A stretch of 64,000 nt of DNA from NCBI RefSeq assembly GCF_030698125.1, contig NZ_JAUYNV010000004.1:62001-126000 (forward strand), in the 5' to 3' direction. Under the pieces are notes generated by a model. That model was not told the origin of the DNA, did not search any database, and worked only from the letters and a program-made list of their open reading frames with translations. Origin of the DNA: Methyloversatilis sp. (GTDB lineage Bacteria > Pseudomonadota > Gammaproteobacteria > Burkholderiales > Rhodocyclaceae). Each line of letters starts with the position of its first letter. Positions within the stretch are counted from its first letter, which is position 1. Shown one piece after another: positions 46,199 through 54,919 of the stretch. Position numbers and translations under genes: made by a program.

Positions 46199-46333
46199 GA
46201 ATCATGTGCCTGGCGGCATCACATGTGTCGCGGAAAGGCACTGGCGAACGCGTCCCGAAGGCGGTCGCACGGTGATGCGAGAACGTCGAACTGACGTTCG
46301 GGTAGCTGGCTTTGTCATCCTCTCCAGCCACCA

Positions 46334-47662
46334 TCACAGCACGCGTGCGTAAAGCGTGATGACGACGATGCACACCCCGTTCAGCAGCAGTCCGCAGCGC
46401 ATCATCGATGCCGCCGATACGTGGCCGGTGCCGAATACCAGCGCGTTCGGCGGCGTGGCGACCGGGAGCATGAAGGCGCAGGAGGCTGCAATCGCAATGG
46501 CGGCCGACAGCGCGCGCGGATCGAGGCCGAAGTCCGGGGCCAGTACAGCGAAAACCGGCACCAGCAAGGCGGCGCTGGCGGTGTTGCTGACCAGTTCGGT
46601 CAGCATGACCACGAAGGCCACGATGCCCAGCAGCACCAGCCAGTCGGGTGTGCCGCGCAACAGATCGGTCAGCGCGTTGGCCAGGAAGCGGCTCGCGCCA
46701 CTCGAACCCATCAGGGCGCTCAGCGCCAGTCCGCCACCGAACAGCAGCAGCACGCCCCACTGCGTATGGGATTCGATGTCCGGCCAGTCGATGGCACGGC
46801 TGGCCACCAGCAGCACGATGGCGGCCAGCGCGACCACGGCGTCGATGTCCTGTTCGACGCCCAGCGCGCGCGCCAGCGGCGCACCGAACACCCAGCCGGC
46901 TACGGCGAACGCAAACACCGAAGCCGTGGCGATGCGTCCGGGCGTCCAGCCGTCTTCGCCGTCGTCGGCCGGCAGTTCGATGCGTCCGCCGAGCGCCGGA
47001 CGCAGCACCAGCCACAGCGTCGCCGCCATCAGCGGCAGCAGCACGACGACCAGCGGCATACCGAAGCGCATCCATTCAGCAAAGCCGATGCCGGCCTGGG
47101 CCGCGGCAATGGCGTTCGGCGGACTGCCGACCAGCGTACCGATGCCGCCTATGCTGGCGCTGTAGGCCACGCCCAGCAGCACGAAGGTGCGTTCGCGCGG
47201 ATCGGCATCAGGGCCGAGCAGGCCGAGTGCCAGCGGCAGCATCATGGCTGCGGTGGCGGTGTTGCTGATCCACATCGACAGCAGGGCGGTCAGCGCAAAC
47301 AGCAGGGCCAGCGAGCTCACCCTGCGGCCGCCGGACAGTGCGAGCACCCGGCGGGCGAGCCAGCGATCCAGCCCGTGCCGCGCGAGTGCCGCCGCCAGTG
47401 CAAAGCCGCCGAGGAACAGGAAAATGATGGGGTGCGCGAATGACGCCAGCGCCTTCGACGGCGCCACACCGGCAAACAGCACCGCCAGCAGCGGCACCAG
47501 CAGCGCGGTCAGCGTCAGCGGCAGGGCCTGCGTCATCCACAGTGAACCAGTCAGCGCAAATATCGCCAGCGCGGCGCGCAGTGCGGGGTCGTCGGGCGCG
47601 AACAGCGCCACGGCGACTGCGAGCGTGATGCAGGCGGCGATGCGCCACGGCGATGCGGTCAT
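46334..47662 (-). CDS. SLC13/DASS family anion transporter
   Basis: A 442-residue membrane protein with about eleven segments and the twofold SNT-type motif: SMWISNTATAAMMLPLALG in the first half and LTELVSNTASAALLVPVFA in the second, which bind sodium and substrate. GGIGTLVGSPPNAIAAAQAG and LPVATPPNALVFGTGHV are the family repeats. Members transport dicarboxylates, citrate, sulfate or phosphate; the substrate cannot be told from sequence. Start at ATG 47662 (MTASPWRIAACITL) is chosen over one at 47785. There are 187 bp between this gene and the next upstream, without notable sites. Confidence 0.9.
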   Translation of the reverse strand: MTASPWRIAACITLAVAVALFAPDDPALRAALAIFALTGSLWMTQALPLTLTALLVPLLAVLFAGVAPSKALASFAHPIIFLFLGGFALAAALARHGLDRWLARRVLALSGGRRVSSLALLFALTALLSMWISNTATAAMMLPLALGLLGPDADPRERTFVLLGVAYSASIGGIGTLVGSPPNAIAAAQAGIGFAEWMRFGMPLVVVLLPLMAATLWLVLRPALGGRIELPADDGEDGWTPGRIATASVFAFAVAGWVFGAPLARALGVEQDIDAVVALAAIVLLVASRAIDWPDIESHTQWGVLLLFGGGLALSALMGSSGASRFLANALTDLLRGTPDWLVLLGIVAFVVMLTELVSNTASAALLVPVFAVLAPDFGLDPRALSAAIAIAASCAFMLPVATPPNALVFGTGHVSAASMMRCGLLLNGVCIVVITLYARVL

Positions 47663-47849
47663 GTTGCGGACGGGAATGAAAAGTGTGGCGTCAAGAATAC
47701 CTGCGGAGATGCCTGCGAGCGTACGACGCGAAAGAGGGCAGGTCTGTGCCGATGCGCCCGGGCGGTGGACCTGAGCCGGTCGCATCCACAGTGCGTCGCG
47801 AGGCTGACGTCCGGGTCAACCGAGACGGGTTACCTTCACACTCCGATGG

Positions 47850-48506
47850 TCAGGCCGCGTACCAGAGCACGGCGAAGTAGTGACACGTCGTGCCGGCCAT
47901 GACAAAAAGATGCCATGCAAAATGGCCATACTGCAGCCTGGAGTCAGTGGCATGGAACACGACGCCGGCGGTGTAGAACACGCCCCCGGCAAGCAACCAC
48001 AACAGCCCGGACAACGGGACCCGGGTGACCATCGGATCGACTGCGATCACGACAAGCCAGCCCATCAGGAGGTAGAGGCCGGTTGAAAGAACGGGGTGGG
48101 ATGCCTTGCCGACGGCCTTGAACACGATGCCTGCAACGGCAATTGACCAGACCAGACCAAACAATGTCCAGCCCCATGCACCACGGAGGACGCCCAGACT
48201 GAATGGCGCGTATGTGCCGGCGATGAGGAGGAAGATCGAGGAGTGATCCAGGACTCGAAAGACGCGCTTGGCCTTTCCGGCTGGAAGAGCGTGATAGAGG
48301 GTCGACGCCAGGTAGAGCAGCAAGACGGTTGCCGCGAAGATGATGACGCCGACAATGAAGGCGGCGTCGCCCTGTCGTGCTGCATGGACGACAAGTACCG
48401 GAGCTCCGACGAGCGCTGCGAGCAGTCCGACAGCGTGACTCGAGCTGTTTGCGATCTCCTCCGCACGCGATTGTTCGCGCTTCAGGTTCGCGTTCGACGG
48501 CTGCAT
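47850..48506 (-). CDS. trhA: Hemolysin III (TrhA/YqfA, PAQR) family membrane protein
   Basis: A 218-residue protein with seven membrane segments. Family motifs are REQSRAEEIANSSSHAVGLLAALVG, the SSTLYH-like LASTLYHALP with metal-binding His, and the C-terminal VFHATDSRLQYGHFAWHLFVMAGTTCHYFAV with two more His. In E. coli the relative affects membrane fatty acid fluidity; haemolysis is only a historic name. Start is ATG 48506. The 264-bp gap to nrdJ holds a 10-bp inverted repeat (48721-48765) that may end nrdJ transcription, and no convincing gene. Confidence 0.85.
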   Translation of the reverse strand: MQPSNANLKREQSRAEEIANSSSHAVGLLAALVGAPVLVVHAARQGDAAFIVGVIIFAATVLLLYLASTLYHALPAGKAKRVFRVLDHSSIFLLIAGTYAPFSLGVLRGAWGWTLFGLVWSIAVAGIVFKAVGKASHPVLSTGLYLLMGWLVVIAVDPMVTRVPLSGLLWLLAGGVFYTAGVVFHATDSRLQYGHFAWHLFVMAGTTCHYFAVLWYAA

Positions 48507-48720
48507 TCCGGGTCCTGATGAGTCTTGACGACGCGACAGGAAAACCCGGTTCGTGGCAGGTGCCTGCGTCCGGCCAACGCCGGACTGCATTCGATCTTCA
48601 TCGCGTTACTCCCGTTGCAGCCGCTTCGTCGGCGTCTTGGGCGCTAGGCCCGGACACGATTCGGCTGGCTGGTCATTGTCTTTTACGGCGTCGCGATGGA
48701 CGCGGCGCTCATCGTCAGAC

Positions 48721-48765
48721 CTTCAGCCGCACCCCAACACGCATCTGCGGGAGCTGCGGCTGAAG
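48721..48765 (-). terminator. Hairpin just after nrdJ
   Basis: CTTCAGCCGC (48721-48730) and GCGGCTGAAG (48756-48765) are exact reverse complements with a 25-base loop, 5 bp past the nrdJ stop. No T-run follows in the direction of transcription, so it may be a Rho-type or processing hairpin. Confidence 0.4.
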
Positions 48766-48770
48766 CCCGG

Positions 48771-51659
48771 TCAGCCGCAACTCCCCACCGCCCCGCAGGC
48801 GGTGCAGAAGTCGCAGCCGTCCTTGCGGATGACCGACTGATTGCCGCATTCGCCGCACAGCGCACCCTGCATCAGCTTCGGCTCGTCGTCGCCGCGCGGC
48901 GACTCCAGGATGCCCATTTCGCGCATCGGATAGCCCGCTTCGTCGAGGATGCCCAGCATGGCGTAGCGGTGGATGATCAGCCGGGCGACGTAGGCGACCG
49001 TCGACGGCCAGTTCTGCTGGCGGCGCGTGCCGGGCACGAAGGCCATGAAGTCGCCCAGCGGTTCCGGATAGCTGATGAGCTTGCGCAGCTTCATGCCGAT
49101 CCAGGCCGGGTCCATCACGCGCATGTCGAGCGCGAGGATGCGTGTCAGCCCGTCGAGCGCGCGCGGGTAATTGCCCGACAGCCACACCGAGTACGGACGC
49201 GTTTCGCCGCCCGGCAGCGTGATTTCCTTCAGGCCGAGCACGAAATCCTCGCCGGTGGCCGGGTTGCTGATGTCGACCGTCCAGCTCAGCGTGCCGTCGG
49301 TGCCGGTTTTCGGCTCCTGCAGCGCGAACAGCGTGTCGAGCACCGGCGTCGGGGCTTCGCGTTCGAGCGCGCCCAGCTTGTCGCAGCGGTAGCGGATCAC
49401 GTTGGCGAACGCGGCCACCACGCCCGGCATGCGGCGATGCTCGCCGCTGGGCGGCAGCGGCATGTCGAAACCCTGGTCGCTGGCGGTGCGCGCCAGCACG
49501 TCGAGCTTGAGCTTGAGCCAGCCCGGGTCGTTGGCGCGCATGTCCATCGACAGCGTCTTCGCGACGGCACCCAGGCCGCGCGGCTGGTCGGCGCCATTGA
49601 CCCACACCTCGAACGGCAGGGTCTGCATGCGGCCATCCGCACCTTCGTTTTCGATGTGGCCGACGAACAGCGCGAATTCGCCGCCCGGCGTCTTCAGCAT
49701 GTAGGTCCAGCTCGGGTTGCCGTCCGGCATGTCGGGCCGGCCGGGCCAGCGCAGGCTGGACAGCACGGGCGCCGGCAGCGCGCCGATCGACAGGCGCTGG
49801 TTGGTGCCAGTGATGATTTCGACGTCGTGCGGCTGCTTCTTCTCTTCCGTCTTCGGCGTGTCGACCGACAGCACGCTGCCCAGCACGCTGTTCGGCCGGT
49901 AGGTCGCAAGGCCCTTCAGGCCGGCCTTCCAGGCGGCGAGATAGAGATCTTCGAAGTCGGCGTACGGATAGTCGGCCGGTACATTCACCGTCTTGGAAAT
50001 CGACGTGTCGATATAGGGGGCGACTGCTGCGACCATGTCCTTGTGCGCAGACGCGGAAATTTCCAGCGCGGTGACGAACCAGGGCGGCAGCTTCGTCACG
50101 TCGCCGCCGAGGTGCTTGTACATCCGCCAGGCGTAGTCCTCGACCGCGTACTCCTTGAAGGTGCCGTCGGCCATGCGCTTCTTGCGCGTGTAGGTCCAGG
50201 AGAACGGCGGCTCGATGCCGTTGCTCGCGTTGTCGGCGAAGGCCAGCGAAATGGTGCCGGTGGGCGCGATCGACAGCAGGTGCGAATTGCGCAGGCCGTG
50301 CTTGCGGATCTGCTCCTTCACCTCGGCCGGCAGGCGCGACGCGAAGTTGCCGCCCGACAGGTACATGTCGGCGTTGAACAGCGGAAAGCTGCCGCGCTCC
50401 TTCGCCAGTTCGACCGACGCCAGATAGGACGCGTCGCGCATCACTTCGGAAATGCGCGACGCCATCAGCCGCGCTTCCTGCGTGTCGTAACGCTGGCGCA
50501 GCATGATCAGCGCGTCGCCCAGGCCGGTGAAGCCGAGGCCGACGCGGCGCTTCGCCATCGCTTCGTCGCGCTGCTGCGGCAGCGGCCAGTGGGTCACTTC
50601 GAGCACGTTGTCCAGCATGCGGATGGCCACCGCGCAGACTTCGGCGAAGCCGTCGAAATCGAATTCGGCTGTTTCGCCGAACGGCTTCTTCACGAAGCGG
50701 GTCAGGTTGATCGAACCCAGATCGCAGCAGCCATAGGGCGGCAGCGGCTGCTCGGCGCACGGGTTGGTCGCCTCGATGCTTTCGCAGTAGTACAGGTTGT
50801 TGTCGCGGTTGATGCGGTCGAGAAACAGGATGCCCGGCTCGGCGTGGTCGTAGGTCGAGCGCATGATCTGGTCCCACAGCTCGCGCGCCCGCGGCTTGGC
50901 ATAGACCCACAGGCCGTCTTCGCGCTGGTACGCGCCGGCGGCCTTGATGTCGCTGGCAGGCTCGGCCTTGTGCACCAGGTCGACCGTGCTGTCGGCTTCG
51001 ACCGCCTTCATGAAGGTGTCGGTCACGCCGACCGACACGTTGAAGTTGGTCAGGTCGCCGCTGTCCTTGGCGTGGATGAATTGCTCGATGTCCGGGTGAT
51101 CGCAGCGCAGCACACCCATCTGCGCACCGCGGCGGCTGCCCGCCGATTCGACCGTTTCGCACGAGCGATCGAACACCCGCATGTAGCTGACCGGGCCGGA
51201 CGCACGCGACTGCGTGCCGCGCACGCGCGCGCCAACCGGGCGGATGCTGGAAAAGTCATAGCCGACGCCGCCACCGCGGCGCATGGTTTCAGCGGCCTGC
51301 GCGAGCGCCGTGTAGATGCCCGGGCGCTGGTCCTCGATTTCGGTGATCGAGTCGCCGACCGGCTGCACGAAGCAGTTGATCAATGTGGCGGTGAGCTGGG
51401 TGCCGGCGGCGGAACTGATGCGTCCGGCCGGCACGAAGCCCCGTTCCTGCGCGTCGAGGAATTTCGCTTCCCAGTGCGCGCGGCGGTCTTCGGCCTCGGC
51501 CTGCGCAAGCGCCTTCGCCACGCGACGGCGCACTTCGGCCACCGTCGTTTCGCCGCCCTTGGCGTATTTCTCGATCAATACTTCGCTGGAAATTTCCTGC
51601 TCGGGCAGGCAGGCGATTTTTTCTTCTTCGGTCAGCGGGACCAGGTCGATCTGTTGCAT
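48771..51659 (-). CDS. nrdJ: Class II (adenosylcobalamin-dependent) ribonucleotide reductase
   Basis: A 962-residue enzyme that reduces ribonucleotides using vitamin B12 coenzyme. The radical site is [20 protein letters not shown] with C301 and E303; the redox Cys partner is probably C96 in [26 protein letters not shown] and [25 protein letters not shown] are family signatures. The C-terminal third repeats a TSCPD-type domain, and the last 30 residues form a zinc-ribbon-like [13 protein letters not shown] tail. No oxygen-dependent nrdAB is seen nearby. An AGGAG ribosome site lies 7 bp before the ATG. The leader holds two competing hairpins (51675-51705) but no convincing cobalamin riboswitch core. 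Confidence 0.95.
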   Translation of the reverse strand: MQQIDLVPLTEEEKIACLPEQEISSEVLIEKYAKGGETTVAEVRRRVAKALAQAEAEDRRAHWEAKFLDAQERGFVPAGRISSAAGTQLTATLINCFVQPVGDSITEIEDQRPGIYTALAQAAETMRRGGGVGYDFSSIRPVGARVRGTQSRASGPVSYMRVFDRSCETVESAGSRRGAQMGVLRCDHPDIEQFIHAKDSGDLTNFNVSVGVTDTFMKAVEADSTVDLVHKAEPASDIKAAGAYQREDGLWVYAKPRARELWDQIMRSTYDHAEPGILFLDRINRDNNLYYCESIEATNPCAEQPLPPYGCCDLGSINLTRFVKKPFGETAEFDFDGFAEVCAVAIRMLDNVLEVTHWPLPQQRDEAMAKRRVGLGFTGLGDALIMLRQRYDTQEARLMASRISEVMRDASYLASVELAKERGSFPLFNADMYLSGGNFASRLPAEVKEQIRKHGLRNSHLLSIAPTGTISLAFADNASNGIEPPFSWTYTRKKRMADGTFKEYAVEDYAWRMYKHLGGDVTKLPPWFVTALEISASAHKDMVAAVAPYIDTSISKTVNVPADYPYADFEDLYLAAWKAGLKGLATYRPNSVLGSVLSVDTPKTEEKKQPHDVEIITGTNQRLSIGALPAPVLSSLRWPGRPDMPDGNPSWTYMLKTPGGEFALFVGHIENEGADGRMQTLPFEVWVNGADQPRGLGAVAKTLSMDMRANDPGWLKLKLDVLARTASDQGFDMPLPPSGEHRRMPGVVAAFANVIRYRCDKLGALEREAPTPVLDTLFALQEPKTGTDGTLSWTVDISNPATGEDFVLGLKEITLPGGETRPYSVWLSGNYPRALDGLTRILALDMRVMDPAWIGMKLRKLISYPEPLGDFMAFVPGTRRQQNWPSTVAYVARLIIHRYAMLGILDEAGYPMREMGILESPRGDDEPKLMQGALCGECGNQSVIRKDGCDFCTACGAVGSCG

Positions 51660-51674
51660 GGGGTGTCTCCTGAC

Positions 51675-51705
51675 TTCGGTTCACCGAACTTTACGCTTCG
51701 GTGAA
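51675..51705 (-). promoter_or_regulatory. Competing hairpins in the nrdJ leader
   Basis: In the mRNA sense, TTCACCGAA (51705-51697) pairs perfectly with TTCGGTGAA (51688-51680) over a GCGTAAAG loop. The TTCGG part can instead pair with CCGAA (51679-51675) over a TGAA loop. The second hairpin ends three bases before the AGGAG ribosome site. It may be an RNA switch or, as DNA, a 26-bp operator. Confidence 0.5.
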
Positions 51706-51875
51706 ACGCCGCAACAGCCTTGACAGGCAGCCGGCCGGGCGGTCGTCCGCCTGCCGTCTGGCCTTGCGGACGATGGCGACGGCGCGCTGCGCGATTGCAG
51801 TGCAACATGGCCCGGAAAGCTGGGCTGGCTGTGGATCGCCGCGCCCAAAGGAACCCTCCCCACCGGCTCTGGCAG

Positions 51876-53246
51876 CTATGCCTTCGGTACCCTCAGCGCG
51901 AACACGCTGCCGTGGCCGACGCGTGAGCGCACGGTCAGCGGGTGCCCCAGCAATTCCGCCTGCTTGCGCGCCAGCGCCAGACCCAGACCCTGACCTTCAT
52001 CGTGCCGGGTCTGGCGGTCGTCGAAGCGGCGGTACGGAATGAAGATCTGCGGGATCAGTTCTTCGGCGATGCCCGGCCCGGTGTCCCACACCTGCAGTTC
52101 CACCTCGTCGCCACGCGAACGGGTGGCGACGAGCACGCGGCCGCGGTCGGTGTAGCGCACCGCGTTCGACACCAGATTGTCGAGAATGGAACGCAGCATC
52201 ATCGGGTCACTGTCCAAAGTGGCGCGAGCCGGGCGGATCACCAGTTCGATCCCCTTGTCGCGCGCCAGCGGACCGAACTGGGCGGCGCACGACGCCAACA
52301 CTTCGGCCAGCGGCAATGCGCGGCGCACCACGCGTGCCTCGCCGGCTTCCAGCCGCGACAGTTCGATCAGTCGCGACAGCTGGCTGCTCATCGCGCGCAC
52401 CGCCTCGTCGACGCCGGCGCAGGCTTCATTCACCGTCGCGTGGCTCACTTCGTCGTCGCGCAGCGAGCGCAGATATCGCATGTGCAGACCGACCGCATGC
52501 ACCGGCTGGCGCAGATCGTGCGTCACGCCGGCCAGAAAGAGATTCTTGGCACGCATCGCCGCCTGCACCGCGTCGCGCTCGCGTCGCAGCGTGTCGGCCA
52601 GGCGCGCGTTCTGGCGCGTCAGCAGCAGTGCATTGCGCATCGTGGCGTGCGCGTTGCGCCCGAATGAAACGAGTACCGCGAGGTAGAACACGATGGTCAG
52701 ACCACCGGCGATGTTGATGGCGCCGCCGATCAGCCACGACTTGACGACGAACGGCACCAGCGCGCACACCAGATACAGATTGAGCGCGCGTGGCAGCGCC
52801 GTGGTGGCGGTGACGGCGCCGCCAGCCATGCCGACCAGCATGGCGACACTGAAGAAGTCCATGAACGGGTCGCGGCCCTCGTAACCCAGCCAGGGCAAAA
52901 CGCCCCAGGCCAGACCGGTCAGCGCGGCGATGATCGTGTAGATGCGCTCGGTGCGGTCGAGTTGGTGACCGCCCAGATCGCCCAGTTTGGGCTGCATCCA
53001 GCGCACGTACAGGGCGCGCAGGGCGACCAGCAGGCAGACGATGGCCAGCCACACCCAGACCGCCGAGTGTCCCTCGGCGCTGACCAGCACCGCCGCAGCG
53101 GTGCTGGCCACGGCAACGTTGCCGGCAACGATGGTGGGCGTATGGCCGAACAGCACGCCCAGCAGATCGCGCCGGACCGCCTCGCGTTCGTGCGCGCTGT
53201 CATCCGTGCAGTCGTGTGCGTCGAGCGGTATCGACGTCATCGCCAT
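51876..53246 (-). CDS. Six-segment membrane sensor histidine kinase
   Basis: A 456-residue kinase. Residues about 38-195 hold six membrane segments. A coiled coil follows, then HisKA with H243 in FLAGVTHDLRQPVHAVGLHMRYL and a HATPase domain with LDNLVSNAVRYTDRGRVLV, VWDTGPGIAEELIPQIF and GQGLGLALARKQAELLGH. It has no receiver domain. The ligand is unknown. ATG 53246 is only 15 bp from the ATG of the divergent LuxR regulator, so the pair must share a tiny or overlapping promoter region. Upstream 5' in-frame starts would run into the regulator gene and are rejected. nrdJ lies downstream, 216 bp away. Confidence 0.88.
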   Translation of the reverse strand: MAMTSIPLDAHDCTDDSAHEREAVRRDLLGVLFGHTPTIVAGNVAVASTAAAVLVSAEGHSAVWVWLAIVCLLVALRALYVRWMQPKLGDLGGHQLDRTERIYTIIAALTGLAWGVLPWLGYEGRDPFMDFFSVAMLVGMAGGAVTATTALPRALNLYLVCALVPFVVKSWLIGGAINIAGGLTIVFYLAVLVSFGRNAHATMRNALLLTRQNARLADTLRRERDAVQAAMRAKNLFLAGVTHDLRQPVHAVGLHMRYLRSLRDDEVSHATVNEACAGVDEAVRAMSSQLSRLIELSRLEAGEARVVRRALPLAEVLASCAAQFGPLARDKGIELVIRPARATLDSDPMMLRSILDNLVSNAVRYTDRGRVLVATRSRGDEVELQVWDTGPGIAEELIPQIFIPYRRFDDRQTRHDEGQGLGLALARKQAELLGHPLTVRSRVGHGSVFALRVPKA

Positions 53247-53261
53247 GGTATTTTCCGGCGC

Positions 53262-53894
53262 ATGGAAGCCCGCGAGATTAGCATCGTCGTTGCCGAAGAC
53301 CACGCCCTGGTGCGCCAGGGCCTGCGTCTGATGCTGTCGCGTGCGCCGCGCGTGCGCTGGCTGGGCGAAACGGGCGATGGTGAAGGCGCGCTGCGGCTTG
53401 CCCGCGAGCTCAAGCCGGACGTGCTGCTGCTCGATCTGGGTCTGCCGCGGCTCGACGGGCTCGAAGTGATGCAGGCCATCTCCGTCGCTCATCTGCCGAC
53501 CCGCGTGCTGGTCGTGACGGCGCGTCAGGATGCCGCGACCGTGCAGGCCGCGCTGTCTTTCGGTGCGCATGGCTACATGCTGAAGACAGACGACGCCGAC
53601 GCGCTGGTGTCGGCCATCCACACCGTGGGCGACGGCGGCTACCACGTCAGCCCGGAACTGGCGACCTTGTTCGGCCATGGCGCGACGGCAGAACACGAAG
53701 GCCTGACCAGCCGCGAAATGGATATCGCCAGCCATGTCGGACGCGGCCTGTCGAGCAAGCAGATCGGCGCCGAACTGGGCATTTCCGAACACACGGTACG
53801 CAAGCATCGGGAGAACATCGCCCGCAAGCTCGGCCTGCGCAACGCGGCCGAGCTGGTGGCCTGGTCGATCCGCCAGCGCCTTCCCGGGGCGTGA
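53262..53894 (+). CDS. LuxR/NarL-type response regulator, divergent partner
   Basis: A 210-residue regulator. The receiver has VVAEDHALVRQGLRLML, phospho-acceptor D58 in VLLLDLGLPRLDGLEVMQ and the Lys in HGYMLKTDDADAL. The LuxR helix-turn-helix is LTSREMDIASHVGRGLSSKQIGAELGISEHTVRKHRENIARKLGL. The kinase encoded divergently 15 bp away is its likely partner. It precedes a PEP-CTERM protein gene and the giant adhesin gene; a 17-bp dyad before the adhesin gene is a possible target, by inference only. The 243-bp gap to the next gene has only small hairpins. Confidence 0.9.
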   Translation: MEAREISIVVAEDHALVRQGLRLMLSRAPRVRWLGETGDGEGALRLARELKPDVLLLDLGLPRLDGLEVMQAISVAHLPTRVLVVTARQDAATVQAALSFGAHGYMLKTDDADALVSAIHTVGDGGYHVSPELATLFGHGATAEHEGLTSREMDIASHVGRGLSSKQIGAELGISEHTVRKHRENIARKLGLRNAAELVAWSIRQRLPGA

Positions 53895-54137
53895 CCCGGC
53901 CGTCGTAGCCGGCCGTGATCCAGTTCCTGCTTTTCTTCATGTCCTGCCGCGCGCTACGCGCTTGTTCGTATTTACCGCCCAAGAGGCTGCGCGCCTAATT
54001 CCCTCCTGAAATTTCCGGCGGCGCGTCTGCCGAGTTCCGCTCCGTAAGCGTTTCCCGGGTGCGGGATTCGACACGGTCATGGTCCGGAAGTCACGCGCGG
54101 GCAAGCGCCCGCCGACATCCACAACAAGGAGGTTCAG

Positions 54138-54773
54138 ATGACCATTTCCGCTTCCGGCGCGCTGCGAAGTGCCGTGTTTTCCCTGTGTCTGTGGACGGGT
54201 GCCGCGTGCGCCGTGCCGATCACCTTCCAGACGACCGGCTCGTCCGTGCAGACCTATTTCGAGGGGCATCCGCTGGCGAGCGCGAGTTCCCGCTTCGACG
54301 GGCTGAGCGGCGTACTGGATCTCACGCGGGACACGCCGGTGCTGGCCAACTATTTCAAGCTGTTCGCGGGCACCGGGCCGGCAGACGAATCCGGCATGAG
54401 TGGAATCCAGTACCGGACCCACGCGCTGAGCATGACCGTCATGGGCCTCACCCGTTCATTCGAGGTCGACATCGGCATGCAGGAAATCGCCAATGGCCAG
54501 TACCAGCTGTATGCCTTCGATCTGCCGACGCTGACCTTCGACCTGGGCGCGACCGGCGTGCTCACCGTGACACCGGACCCGCTGCGTACCCAGTCGGTGC
54601 AGTTTCTGGCCAATACGCCCCTGTACCACTTTCGCGATGTGCGCGCGACCTTCGAGTTGTCCGGGCCGCTTGTTTCGGCCGTGCCCGAACCGGGGTCGCT
54701 GGCGCTGACCGGGCTCGCCGTTGCGGCGCTGCATGCGATGCGGCGACGCAACTCGATGCGTTGCAGAAATTGA
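54138..54773 (+). CDS. PEP-CTERM sorting domain protein
   Basis: A 211-residue secreted protein. The signal peptide is MTISASGALRSAVFSLCLWTGAACA, followed by a beta-rich domain of about 150 residues with no enzyme motif. The C-terminus is VPEPGSLALTGLAVAALHAMRRRN, with the VPEP motif, a hydrophobic helix and a basic end, typical of proteins processed by exosortase. The exosortase and the PEP-CTERM exopolysaccharide genes are not in this window. The ATG has a perfect AAGGAGG ribosome site at 54127-54133. Extra residues SMRCRN follow the usual basic end. Confidence 0.85.
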   Translation: MTISASGALRSAVFSLCLWTGAACAVPITFQTTGSSVQTYFEGHPLASASSRFDGLSGVLDLTRDTPVLANYFKLFAGTGPADESGMSGIQYRTHALSMTVMGLTRSFEVDIGMQEIANGQYQLYAFDLPTLTFDLGATGVLTVTPDPLRTQSVQFLANTPLYHFRDVRATFELSGPLVSAVPEPGSLALTGLAVAALHAMRRRNSMRCRN

Positions 54774-54857
54774 CACATATGGCGTCAGGATGCGGTGTCC
54801 GCGGAATCCCGACGTGATGCATTGAACACCACCACTGTCACATCAGCTTACAATCAT

Positions 54858-54874
54858 GTAGGAATAATTCCTAC
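54858..54874. promoter_or_regulatory. 17-bp dyad before the adhesin gene
   Basis: GTAGGAAT-A-ATTCCTAC is a perfect inverted repeat with a one-base centre, AT-rich in a GC-rich background, about 45 bp before the adhesin ATG. It resembles binding sites of NarL/RcsB-type regulators (TAGGAAT halves). A CGACCG/CGGTCG hairpin follows at 54877-54895. Confidence 0.5.
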
Positions 54875-54919
54875 GAGCGACCGCAAAGCACGGTCGTGGC
54901 AGTAACCGGGAGTCACACC

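Noticed and set aside
46111-46333. Integration site at tRNA-Ser
   Set aside because: No integrase, no repeated tRNA 3' end and ordinary chromosomal genes on both sides.
48553-48840. Small gene between the hemolysin-III gene and nrdJ
   Set aside because: The frame extends into the nrdJ 3' end on the other strand, and has no ribosome site or signal.
51660-51875. Cobalamin riboswitch before nrdJ
   Set aside because: Only a short stretch (GAAGTCAGGAGAC) resembles the B12 box and it includes the ribosome site; the conserved core elements are not visible.
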